Shown here: positions 46,201 to 57,587 of the stretch, in pieces | How the letters are laid out: every line of letters starts with the position of its first letter | Position numbering within the stretch: position 1 is the first letter of the stretch | DNA from: Dichomitus squalens LYAD-421 SS1 | Taxonomy: Eukaryota; Basidiomycota; Agaricomycetes; Polyporales; Polyporaceae | Direction: 5' to 3' | Assembly (NCBI RefSeq): GCF_000275845.1 | Contig: NW_006766892.1 | Coordinates: 264,666 to 328,665 of the forward strand | DNA length: 64,000 nucleotides | Notes under the pieces: generated by a model | Database searches by the model: none | The model's input: only the letters and a program-made list of their open reading frames with translations | What the model was told of the DNA's origin: nothing | Translations under genes and position numbers: made by a program

Positions 46201-48539
46201 ATGGCGTCCTCTCTGCACGCTCCAGATAGTCCACCCCATCTTGGTCGCCAGCCATCCTACATCCACTTCACGCCGCGCCGCGCCATGGCGTCATTCGAGA
46301 ATCTGGTCGTCCTTGCGAACTATGAGGAGCATCTGAGAGAAGCAAGGAAGGTGGTTTGGCGCGACCGTGGAGAGAAGCCCGTGGAGGTGCTGGATCTGGG
46401 CGAGTGTGTGGAACACGCGTGTCGGGGCGGCCTCCGTATGTCGCCGTTTGGATCACTGCTGAATCATATATCTAACCCAAGGTTTCCGGCCAGGTGCGGG
46501 TTCTCTCGCATTCGCTATCCGTTCCGGAGTCAATCTCATCTTGCTCTTGACGAGAATCAGGAGGATACCCAAGTGAGTGTACAAATCTTGTATTTATTCT
46601 GTATGACTGCATTTGCGCTGCCGGAAAACCAAGATACTGAACGCTTTATCTTCCCAAGACGTTTTCGCCTGAGCTTGATCCGCCATGCTCTTTTTGGCGA
46701 AGACTCCATGCGCTTCGCAGCCACCCTCGGTATGTGTGCCTGATTGGTGGCAAGAACCGAACGTGACGCCTATGTACCCCCTTCTTAGGTTCATTCGTGG
46801 CATTATACAAGTTAATACTCAATGCCCTCCCCATCTTCTTGCCCCAACCTGAGCCTCAACCAAGCACAACGGAGACCGAGCGCTCTCTCTTCCGGCAGTC
46901 CCTAACGCGCAAAGCAGAGAGAACTGCTGACTTGACCTACGATGATAGCACGTACGAGGAGGTTGAGCTAGGTGTTCTTGAGCAGCCGCGTTCTCGTCGT
47001 GCCAGGCTATCCGCGAGTGCCCAGGCACATCAAGTCTGGGTGCGAAAGAGGACACGATGGTGGTACTCTGCTTTCGCTGGGGCCGCAGCAGGCGCAATTG
47101 CGATCATGTTCGAGAAACGAAGCAGAAGAGTCGGAATTGCGCAGCAGATGTTTGTTCGGTACGTACACCATCCTAGAGCACACTCTTGACCTAGCTGAAC
47201 TGCTTTCAGTGGCCTGCAGGGTTCATTCAACGCCATATCGGATAAGCACGGCTTCAAGATACCCCACGGAGACGTCTTGGTCTTCACAGTATGGTTGGTG
47301 CCCTTTACGGAATGTACTGCATGGGGCTCACGATACCATTCCATAGTTGTGGACAGATCATGTATGCTTTCCTGATGCGCCCGGAAACGCTTCCCTATTC
47401 GTATAATAGATGGTTTGTTCGGTTTTGTCATGAGTTCTCCGTATTCACTCAACCGTCATCCACAGGATCCAAGTGGCATCCAAAGTACCAGCAGAGGCCG
47501 TGCGCATGACTAAAACCCTCGTCCGGGAAGGCAGGTTTGATCCGGCGGACATGGAACGTCTACTGGGCCACAAGGTCCGTTTCCCGAAACCTCGTTGTGC
47601 ACATGCCATGCCTCACACCTCATGCAGCACATTACCCGCAACAACTACGCCATCCTCTCCGACCGTCTCGCGAAAGCGCGCCTCCCCGAAGGCCTCCGCT
47701 CGTATGGGAATCCTATCATACCCTGCGCCGCGGTGCACCCGGAGCTCGACTCGTGCATTACTGTGCAGTTCGCGCACTTCTGGGAGGTCTTCCGGTGGAT
47801 GCTTCCCATCTATGGCGCGCTGCACTTCATCCCTATGATGCTCTTCCGCCGTGGCAAGTTCCTACGGAACCCGAGACAAATGCTCCTCCGCGCGGCGTGG
47901 GGTACCAGTCGGAGCTCGGCATTCCTAGGCGTTTTCGTTGTCATATATCAAAGTATGCGTGCCTTCCTGTCTCCAATCGTGTGATGTACTGACTGGAGCT
48001 TCAGCTTACTTCTGCGGGAAGCACAACCTGTACGAGAAGCTCATGCTCGCCAAGGCCCCGGGCGCACGCTCTTGGCTCTCGATCGTCGCGCGCCGTCTTC
48101 CGCCAGGGTGGGCCGAGATTCTGATCTCGAAGCAGTCGTTCTTCCTCGGCGGGCTGCTTTCTGGTCTTTCGTTGTTCGTGGAGGAGAAACGGCGACGGGA
48201 GGAGCTGGCAATGTACGTGCTGCCGAAGGCCCTCGAGAGCGCGTGGGTGATGGCGCGAGGGAAGGGGTGGGTGTTCGGAATGGGCCAGTTTGGGGACGCG
48301 TTGTTGACAGCGATCGGGATGGGTATGGTTATGGTGCGTACTTGGACTGATCACTTCATCACATTCGTCTGACGTAGTGTGCGCTATTATGTAGAGCACG
48401 TACCAGGTGAGGACGCAACTTGGGGATAAGCTCTCTGTGCCAGAGAGGATCTGACTGACTGGTATATTCACAGAACGACCCGCAACACCTCTCCGGCCTC
48501 GTCCGCCGGATATTGTATCAATTTATCGGGCCCAACTAG
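46201..48539 (+). CDS. TMEM135-like membrane protein, tandem copy 1
   Basis: Eleven exons (46201-46435, 46494-46572, 46659-46729, 46789-47158, 47210-47293, 47347-47412, 47466-47574, 47628-47952, 48005-48333, 48395-48406, 48474-48539) give 581 residues. A hydrophobic repeat AGSLAFAIRSGVNLILLL, HALFGEDSMRFAATLGSFVALYK, GAAAGAIAIMFEKRSRR and CGQIMYAFLMRPETLP match the N-terminal Cys-rich family seen in TMEM135. The Cys/His motif PCAAVHPELDSC is present, as is FCGKHNLYE near the end. TMEM135 in animals is a peroxisome- and mitochondria-associated protein linked to lipid handling; the fungal role is not established. An insert with many Ser/Thr/Glu (about 145-200) is absent from the neighbour copy. 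Exon 10 is 12 bases (STYQ). A later ATG at 46285, just before ASFENLVVLANYEEHL, is an alternative start. Confidence 0.85.
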
Positions 48540-49308
48540 GGGCTGGGTTTGTCTCTCCACATGTGATGTGGATATTATCATACTACTATTGTATCAGTGC
48601 CGCGCGTCGCCGTACTGCAATACTCCTAATGCTTTCCAGACCGCTACGAAGTCTTACTCTTACTATAATGATGAACACTTTTGATTCCAGCTGGAAGGAC
48701 CCTGCCGTTCAGACGTTGTGACAGGCGTGATTCCTATCATCAACCATATGATGTTGGGCAAATATTGCGCACGGTGAAATGCATCTATAGACGAACGTAT
48801 GCGTATCGCTTCTGCCTCAGTTGCTCGGCACATTGCTGACAAATTGAAGCAGATTGGATCACCGGCGCATTGTACCTCGTACATTGGACAAGATGGGACT
48901 GGGACATGCGCTTATATGAGCAGCTGATGGAATAATACAACATCAGGGTATTAAACACACGTTAACAGAGCGGCGAGGTTGAGCCATACTGACAATCTGA
49001 CCACGCCGGCCATGCCGAACCTGGTGTAGCGTCTCTCCCAGCTGCCTTGTGATTGCATCTGGAATGACGATATAACTTAACCTTGGTAGGCTCTTCGCCT
49101 GGGAAATCGGACATAGATCGATCCGAGGGAGTTATGCAGGTGTCGCACTGACAGCGAGGCAGTTACCATCCAATGATCGGCGGGGCACGGGCTACGATAG
49201 GGACGCATGAACTAGGTACAAGTTCAGGCCGTCCTTGACTGCGCGTTTCTCATCCTTTCTCCCGTCCTCTGCTGTTGCCTGCTTCCTGGTGACTCTACGT
49301 GACAGCAA
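48540..49308. other. Spacer between the tandem TMEM135-like genes
   Basis: No gene is seen; it carries the 3' flank of copy 1 and the promoter of copy 2. No leftover exons of a third copy were found. Confidence 0.5.
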
Positions 49309-51550
49309 ATGTCGCGGCCGCCCTGTAGACCCCTGCGCATTTCGTCACTTGCGAATGCCAGCGTCACACTTGCGCTTCAACTGCGGAAGTTCCTGTTGGA
49401 GGGAGACAGTGAAGACGATGTCGGTCCCAAGGACCTACTTGCTTGCCTTCGCCATGCTGCTAGTGGCGGATTGCGTGAGTCTAAACTTGCATTTAGCTGA
49501 ATTGAATGCCTCTGACCAACGTCCAGGCGCAAGTGTTCTAGGTTTTCTCGGACGGTCTGGAATCAGCTTGGGTTTCATGCTCCTGGGCTTGCGTAAGGTA
49601 CCAGAGTATGTCTTGAAGTCGAATCTAGGAAATGTGCACATATCGCTCATCGCCCGTTAGAACATATCGACTGGATGCAGTACGGCACGCGCTGTTCGGG
49701 GAGTCATCGGTCCGCACTGCGGCGATGCTGGGTGGGATGGCAAGGGTTTGGATCGATCAAGACATACAAGCTCACCTTCGGTACAGGATCCTTCGTGGCC
49801 ATCTATAGGCTGGTAATGAACCTAGCACAGTCTAGCAGTGTGAAGCCTTCATCTAAAGCCGGGATCAATGAGATAGACGAAGAGCCACCTGACATCAATG
49901 TATGCAAGCTATCTATAAGCAGGGCGAAAACAAAGCTCACCGTCAGGTTTTGCTGACACTCACAGGCGTATGAACAATGGATAATCCCCGCTGCAGCGGG
50001 AGGTCTTGCCGCAGCTATCGGTATCTCCTTCGAGAAGCGCACGAGTCGCCCCGGGATTGCCCAAGAGGCCCTTGCACGGTAGAGCGAGCTGTCTACAATC
50101 AAGTCATATTCCAACGTCTAACGAGAACATAGTGGCTTACAAGGATGGTACAACGTCACCTCGACGAAGTATGGGTTCAACATCCCTTATGGGGACATTC
50201 TCGCATACTCCCTCTGGTGCGCCTTCATAGTAGACTGTGGCGAGATCGCGGCCGTAACCCGAACACGTTAGTATGGGCCAGCTCATGTATGTCTTTCTTA
50301 TGAGGCCCGAAGCGATCCCGAATGGCCTCAGAAAGTGGTGTGTACCTCAATCAGTATTCGAACAAAGATATCGCTCATATAACTATGACTGCAGGTTCTT
50401 CGAATCGTGCGGTGTCCCAGCGGAAGGAGTATACATTAACCATGACCTCGTCTGGAATCGGACGTACGACCCAAAGCACATGGAGACTATCATGCGTAGG
50501 AAGGTGCGTACCACGACCTACGCTACAATGCTGACGTCGTCGAGCCCCCTGTCGTAGGACATCACTCCAGAAAACTTCACTGAGCTTGCTGAGCATCTCG
50601 CTTCGCACGACCTTCCTCAATCCCCCGCTGTGCCCTGCGCGGTAATGCATCCTGCCATGACTTCGTGTCTGGCATATCCTCCGATGTTCTTGTGGGACAG
50701 GTTCAAGTGGATGTTGCCCGTCTACGCAGCGGTGCATTCCGCCACTCTCTTGCTCATGCGCCCGACTCTTCTTGTGAAATACCCCGTGAGGACGATGCTT
50801 TCTGCGACTTTCGCGATCGGCAGGACCTCGATCATGCAAGCGTTGAATCCGACTGTCTATCAAGGTGCGGATGCCCCGAGCTGCGTTGCCGTATATCGCA
50901 GACAGGCCCTCATGCACATCTATAGCACTGTTATGCTCGAAGAGCAACCTCTACAATGCTTTGACCGTGCTGCGTTCTTCGTCGGGGAACTCGTCCCTCG
51001 CTGTGCGACTGGCGAAGGCCCTCCCAAGCAGCGTGGTCGACGCCTTGGTGTCGGACAAGTCCTTCTTCGTCATGGGCATGGTCATGGGGACGCCGCTGAT
51101 CATGGAGGAGAGGAGGAGACGTGCGATGTTCTTATTGTACGTCCTTCCGAGGGCGTTGGAGAGCGTGTGGGTGTTGCTTAGGAGCGCAGGGCGGGTGCCA
51201 AATACCGGGAGGTTTGGGCCTACGTTGGTGAGTATCTTGTCGACTGTTCGAGTGGGCGATTGCTGTCGTTCATGCTTCTTCTGTAGGCTGCTTCAGTTGG
51301 GATGGCAATGGTCATGGTGAGTAGTACTCGCCCGGCTTCGAAGTCGACTTCCCGTAACATCCATTTCCTTTACAGAGCGTGTATCAGGCAAGCATAGCGT
51401 CTTACATGACACCTCGCCTTCCATCAATATTGCTTATGAGTGCATTTGCAGAACCAGCCTCAACACTTGTCTAGCCCTGTGCGGAGGATCCTGCATCAGC
51501 TGATTGGGCCAATTCCCGGTAGGAAGCTGTTACTGCCACGCAGTGTTTGA
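49309..51550 (+). CDS. TMEM135-like membrane protein, tandem copy 2
   Basis: Thirteen exons give 516 residues: 49309-49474, 49527-49605, 49661-49731, 49787-49899, 49966-50078, 50133-50216, 50272-50337, 50395-50503, 50558-50864, 50926-51227, 51287-51316, 51376-51387 and 51452-51550. Six exons have exactly the same length as in copy 1 (79, 71, 84, 66, 109 and 12 bases), so the pair arose by tandem duplication and then diverged widely in sequence. Shared motifs are HALFGESSVRTAAMLG, GGLAAAIGISFEKRTSRPGIAQ, GQLMYVFLMRPEAIP and PCAVMHPAMTSC. Two extra introns split regions that are single exons in copy 1. The intron after the 12-base exon (SVYQ) starts with GC (donor CAG/GCAAGC). The N-terminus is shorter than in copy 1, lacking the VVLANYEEHL block. 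Function unknown, probably related to copy 1. Confidence 0.84.
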
Positions 51551-51753
51551 GCTCCTGGCATAGTACTCTCGCGACATCATGTATATTCGTTAGCTCCTGC
51601 TAGACCGGTAGCCCTGCTATGTGAACTGATGCCACACTACGGAGCTGCGGATGATGCATAGGCGCTCGATGAGTTCATAGCGCTTTAGAGTCGCTTGTGG
51701 TTGCGGGGCAGTAAGCCTGCGGCTACCACATTCTATCGTCTCACCCTCATTGC

Positions 51754-52173
51754 ATGCTCATGGCCGCCGCCCCACAACCGTCCGGAAAGCCGTCGACGCC
51801 GCCGCCAGCGTACTCAGACTACTCAGGCTACGAGTACCAGCAGCACCTATCAGCGACTCAGGCTCAGACGTGGAACCCAGCGAGCAGCGCTCAGAGTCCT
51901 GTTGGTGTCGCGGTCCCGCTTCCCTTTCCCGCGCACACCGGGTACGGCCCTACACCCATTCCCCAGCAGACGCAGCTGCTACCGTACTACGACCTGCGGT
52001 CGCCATATGCAGTCGCGGAGGCGAACCGGAGGGCGAGGTGGCGGTTTATCGAGGCGGCGCTGTGGGCGCTGGTGGTTCTGAGCGCGGTGAGCTTCGTCAT
52101 GGGCTGGGAGGTGGAGCAAGCGTTGGCTGGGGGAGGGCTTCATCGTAGGAGTGGGGTATGGGCGAGCCAGTAG
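51754..52173 (+). CDS. Small Pro/Gln-rich protein with one membrane helix
   Basis: Single exon of 139 residues. The first 85 residues are rich in Pro, Ser, Gln and Tyr and include the motif PPPAYSDY, a PPxY-type site for WW domains. A helix follows at about 100-117 (FIEAALWALVVLSAVSFVMGW), after a basic ANRRARWR. The positive charges before the helix suggest that the Pro-rich part is cytosolic. No family is recognised. ATG at 51760 is an equally possible start. A short 203-base gap separates it from the TMEM135-like copy 2. An intron near the 3' end cannot be excluded. Confidence 0.65.
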   Translation: MLMAAAPQPSGKPSTPPPAYSDYSGYEYQQHLSATQAQTWNPASSAQSPVGVAVPLPFPAHTGYGPTPIPQQTQLLPYYDLRSPYAVAEANRRARWRFIEAALWALVVLSAVSFVMGWEVEQALAGGGLHRRSGVWASQ

Positions 52174-53555
52174 GAGTTCGTTTGGTGGGCTTCTACGGGA
52201 TCGACTTTGCCATGGAGGTGAGCTCAGCTGCCTTGCCAGAGACGTGCAATCAATCTCATTGCGGTTAGCGTCCGTGGCGTTACCGAAGGCGCATACATCT
52301 CGCATTGTCTTCCATGGCTACTGTAGCTGCCCTGGGAGGCATCGTGCGGAAGCCACTTGTCGTTTTGTGCGCGTTTCGTGCTTTGCTGACACTCCGCTAT
52401 CGCATGCTATGATAGACACCTCCGTACCGGAATAATGGATCAAATGCTATCTGTACGCTAGATACTTTCCGCTCGAGTTTGCCGACGACGATGCCGTCTG
52501 AAATAGGATATGGAGGAGCTCTTATTGGTAGTCGTGGTATATAGTTTGGGAACATATGGACAGATGTGCATGGTTGGCGGTCAGAATACAAGGGTGCTGA
52601 GTTTAATGGAACGTGCAAGGTCAAGACGTGGGGGAGAAAGAAAGAAATGTGGGACGTATCGGCGGGTAATAATTAATATCACTGTGAAGGACCCGAAGTC
52701 GAGTTCGCGTGGCGAGCTGAGCCAGAGCGTCCCCGGCCGCTGCCTCTCCTTCCTCTTCCTTCCACCACCCTCCCAGCGTCCCCTGCCCGCCATGTCCGCC
52801 CTCTTTGTCTGCTTTCTGTGCTCGCCCTCTCGCTCGCTGGGCTGCAATGGCTGACGGATGATGCTTCCCGCTGTTTGGCAAACACCAAGGTCTCTCTATT
52901 GTGGTGCGCATAGCACAAAGGCGAAAACTGAGTGCATGTATGCGCCTCTCCCAGCCAACAATGACGAGCCCTGCGCGGGCGGAGAGGAGACGCCAGTGAG
53001 TGTTGGCGCTGTCACGTGTGGGCCTATTTGGAAATTAAGGTTAGGTTTGTAGTCGTTTGTGCACGGAATGGCCCGTGCGTGGGAAAGGGGCGCGGGCTGA
53101 ATGGGGGCGTTGTGCAGTCCGGGGCGTCCGGCCGCCCGCCTTCTGACCCACATCCTCGATCAGAGCCTCTGCTCGTCGCCAGCCACAGCGAGCGCACCCC
53201 TTCCCTCGCCATCCCAGCCATCCTCCGACCCTCACCCACTATCTATTGCGTTCTTGCTGCCATCTCGCTCCGACGTCCTGCATTGCTCATCACCCCGCGT
53301 CACTCGCTCCTTCAGCTTCACTCGCACGCGTCGCGCATCCAACGTCCCTCGCACCGCCCTCTCGATACTTTACCGCCCCCCACCTGCTATAGTTCTTGCC
53401 TGTCTGTATTTATAAAGACGGCCGCACGCGTTCTGCTCGCTCAGCTCTCCTCGTCGCCGCCCTGGCTGTTCATGTTCTGAACTATATCTCGCTTTTCGTC
53501 GTCCACTCCTCGCGCCTCTGTTTCCCTTCTCCGCTCGTACACTATTGTTGTCCCT
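52174..53555. other. Long upstream region of the Whi3-type gene
   Basis: No gene is seen in 1.4 kb. The last 450 bases are strongly CT-rich and probably form promoter plus a long 5' leader of the RNA-binding protein gene. Small upstream reading frames are present there but none is convincing. Confidence 0.5.
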
Positions 53556-56500
53556 ATGACTTCTTCCATCGCAGCCCGTCGTCCCCCTCCCTCGTTCACC
53601 CCCACGCAGCCGCCGGATGAAGGCTACCTGAACCGCTCCCTCCTCGACAACATCGACGCTCAGGGGGATGCCGAGCCCGTCTCCTCATCCGATTCCGAGG
53701 CAGCGGGTGCGTCTGCGACCACCTTCGGCTCTCTGTCGACCGCATCCTCCTTGGGCTCTCCCTCCATCCCATTCCACCTGAACATGCAATCACAGCTCGT
53801 CCCGCCCCGCTCTGACTCGCCCAATCATCATGCTCTCGGTCCACTCAAGTCATCCCAGCACAGCACAGACTTCCTGCAAAACAACAATACCACCCACGCA
53901 ATGTACAACAACATCACCAGCATCGGTCTCCCCGCTTCCGAATTCCCACTATCTTCGACGGAGCCCGATGCTCTTAATTACACATCTAAGGCAGACGGCA
54001 GTTTTGCTGCCGCTCCCTTCAGGACGTCGACTGCGTTCTCCCCCTTCCACCGCCCGCGACACCCCAATCCCTCCTTCCGTGATACCTCGTCCGCCTTCCC
54101 TAACTCAACATACCCCTCATCAAACGACCTCTTCGGAGCTTCTCAAAACCCGATTTCACGTTTACCTGCCTCTCAACCGCAGTCTGCCCTGCCACACCCG
54201 CTTGACTCACTCCAGCACACCGGGCGCTCGTTCGATTTTGCTCCGGGGCCGCCTCAGTTCAACGGCTCTGTTTCTGCCAACGGCGCTTCGCACAACAAAC
54301 AGTTGTATGCTTTGGACGCTTTCAGGCAGGGCCTCGACTCGACGCCCACTCTGCTTCCCAAGCAGCCAGGCGCTGCGTCTGGCGGTCAAAGCCTCCTTCA
54401 GAACTCTCAGCATCCCCACCAGCAGGCTTTCCAGGCGCCATACATGAACGGCCTAGGAGGACACTCCTTGGTCCCCGGACATCACGCCCAACCTCAGTTT
54501 GGGGCTCATCTTTCTGCAAGCGGCGCAGGGCCTGGACAAGGGGGTGCCCCAGGAAATGGAGTAACGGGCGCTCCGAACATGAATCAGACGAACGGTCCCG
54601 CACCCAGCTCCCAGGCGCAGGAGGAGATCTCTACCATCTTTGTGGTGGGATTCCCAGATGACATGTCGGTACGTAATGCTTCCCTCCGAGCACCATGTGA
54701 CAACGTTGACATGCTGCTATTTTTGTTATCAGGAACGAGAGTTCCAAAATATGTTCACTTTCTCAGTTGGTTTCGAGGCGGCGACGCTCAAGATCCCGAA
54801 CAAGGAGTCGACTTCGTATGGCAATGCCAACGCCCAGGGAGCTCGTCCAGGGGGGTTGCCTATGACTTTCGGTGGCTCGAACGACCCTTACAATATCGTC
54901 ACCATGAACCAGGGTGGCGTTCTGATTGATGGCGGTCGGGACGGACCCATGACGTCCTGGCCTTCTTCCGCCCCGAACGATGAAGGCCACTTCATGCAGA
55001 ACAACGTGCCCATGCAACCGCCACGGAAGCAGATCATTGGCTTCGCGAAGTTCCGCACGCGTGCCGAGGCTCTTGAAGCACGCGACGTCCTTCAAGGCCG
55101 TCGTGTCGATGTCGAGAAGGGTGCCGTCCTTAAGGCAGAGATGGCGAAGAAGAACTTGCACACAAAGCGCGGTCCCGGAGTGGGACCGCTGGGTCTCCCG
55201 CCGTTCCCAGGCAGTGCTACCGGCACGGGTGCCCCAGACAGCATGTCGGGCCATCCGGGGCTTCCCGCTGCGGGCGAGGCGCTTACTCAGCGCGACAAGC
55301 AGCTCGGTGCGCTTGGTGCCATGGGGATAGACCTCAGCGGCTTCCCCCAACGGCGTGACAGGCTCTTTGACGGACGTGATGAGGAGGATCGTGACCGCAG
55401 GCGGGGCGATTTCGCAACCATAGGTATCGGTGCCTTTGGTACCCGCGGTCCCCGCGAGCGCGCCGAGGAAGATGAGCGGGAGAGAGAGCGGCGGCGCAAG
55501 GAGGAGGTCGCCCGCATGCGGCAGAATTCCTTCGCATTCGAGGCCTTCCACTCCGTTCCTCAGCAAATGGTTCGTCAGGGAGCCAATTCCCTTCTCTCTG
55601 CTGAGAACGGAATTGTTCCAAACGGCCTCAACTTGCCTTCGTCGCCGCCTGCCCTCCAGAGCATTCCTTCGCAATCTGAGGGAATGTCTGGGCCTTGGGG
55701 CAATCTCCGCGATGTCGGCGCATCTGCTGCGCTGAGAAAGATGGGCGTTCCGCAACACCACATGTCCGGTCTTCCTCCGCGCCCACAGTCTCCCTCCGCC
55801 ACGTCTCCTCCGACCTTCGAAGCAATCACGAATGGCTCGGTCGGATCGCAGAACGGCCACTCTGCGCCCGGTAGTCGCGGCACTCAGTTCTCGCCTGACT
55901 CAACCCCGTCTTCCCTTCCTAGCCATCCTTCACTGCCTTCTCGACCTCCACGCGCGCAGTCGCCAAGCAGCGAGCCGCAGTCCTATTCGCAGTCGTCCCA
56001 GCCCAACTCGAAGCCTCCGAGTGTCAGTGGCTCGCAAAGTGGGCACGAGGATGAGCTTGTCCGATCGGTTGGCGCCCTCGCAGTGTCGACGGAGTCGGGC
56101 TCCACTTCGCCGCAGCTGCCGTCTCCTGCGTCGGGAACGAGCTCTGGTGGTGGACGCAATGGGAGCGACCAGAACCCGCCTATCAACACGCTGTACGTCG
56201 GGAACCTCCCCACCTCAACGTCACCGGGCGGCCACACCCTCAGTTTCCTCGAGGACCGCCTGAGGGAGCTGTTCTTGAAGCAAGCGGGATACCGCAAGCT
56301 CTGCTTCCGCCAGAAGAGCAACGGCCCTATGTGTTTTGTTGAGGTGCGTCGCTTTGTGATTTCGTGACGAGCGCTTGTACTGAGCCGATGTTGTAGTTCG
56401 AGAGTGTCGAGTTTGCGACGAAGGCCCTTAACGATCTCTACGGCGACACTCTGAATGGTTTGGTTCGCAACGGCGGTATCAGGCTGTCGTATAGCAAGAA

Positions 56501-56972
56501 CCCTCTCGGTGTACGTACCCCGAACAGCGGTGGTAATGGGCCATCCCTGCAACAGCAGCAGCAGCAATATCAGAGTCGCGAGATGCAGGATGGCAGCCGT
56601 GACGGCTTCTCCGGTGATCCGTACCCTCGCCACTCTGAATCGACGGACACCATTCGAGGCGTGCGCCGTGACACCTCTAGCATGACGTCTCCCGCCTCGT
56701 CCTACCGCTATACCACATCTCCTCCGCCACCCAGGTTCTTCTCACCGCCTCTGCCCTCAGGAACCTTCAGCGGCTCTCTTGCCACCTCTACGTCTTTCCC
56801 ACGCGCTAATCCTCAGGGGTTCGGATTCTCATCGGGCAATACGACTTTCTCTCCTTTCGGCATTCCTCACTCTTCGATACCCGATCAGCCCGTGGCTGAC
56901 GCTAGCAACGACCATCTCGCACACCCACTTACTCCCGCCGCGGCCAATATAGAGGCTAGCCGCGCCGGCTGA
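53556..56972 (+). CDS. WHI3: Whi3-type RNA-binding protein with RRM domains
   Basis: Three exons (53556-54668, 54733-56343, 56397-56972) give 1099 residues. Residues 1-360 are disordered, Ser/Asn/Gln/Pro-rich. A first RRM-like region starts at about 365 ([22 protein letters not shown]) and is interrupted by a Gly/Asn-rich insert before [22 protein letters not shown]. The second RRM is canonical at about 856-945, with NTLYVGNLP as RNP2 and GPMCFVEFES as RNP1, then [15 protein letters not shown] run of six glutamines comes shortly after, and the tail is Ser/Pro-rich. Whi3 of yeasts binds mRNAs such as cyclin transcripts and forms condensates through its Gln-rich part; conservation of that role is inference. 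An RD/RE-rich helix (about 590-640, [15 protein letters not shown]) lies between the RRMs. Confidence 0.9.
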
Positions 56973-57587
56973 TGATTGCCATTCGCACACGCAATACCTC
57001 GCATGTACCAATTATGTGAAGTCTCCCTCAGCTCTCCTCTCTCTCTCACTCTCCGCATATTTACCACGTACATTTTCCTGGACGTTCCACCAGCCGCTTC
57101 AATTTGCAATATCGTGCACTATCCCATCCTTTCGATCGCTTACATCTCTCAATCTCCATGTGTCTCTCGATCCATTGTCACACTCTCACCTCCTATAAAT
57201 CAAGTTTACAGATGCTTATAGTTTGGCCATTCGTCCGCGCCCGTAGTATCCCTTAGTTCTCCATCCCCTCTGCCTTGCGTTGTTTGTCTGCACAAAGTAC
57301 CGATTCCTGCTCCCGTTGTCCTTGCATTTTGCATACATGCTGTTCTGCTAGTCTCACCTGGGGTACATAGCACGCTTAACCTGTTCCTCACGATATATGT
57401 ATACTACTATTTACGCGCGCAAGCACCACATAGTTGTCTCACGTGCTTTTGCTAGAGCGTTGAACAACATGGATCAGTAAAGCGGATTCTACAACATAAG
57501 TGCGTGCGTGCGTATCGACATAGCTGTACGACGACCGAAAGCCCAGCATAAGACATCATAACTACATTATAGACCAAGAAGGCTCTG
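56973..57587. other. Convergent 3' region of WHI3 and PSY2
   Basis: Both genes end here. The sequence is T- and CT-rich on the plus strand with a GTGCGTGCGTGCG stretch near 57500. No gene is seen. Confidence 0.5.

Noticed and set aside
54763..55860. 365-codon antisense frame over the Whi3-type gene
   Set aside because: The plus strand carries RRM sequence and continues across good splice sites; the minus frame has no family features.
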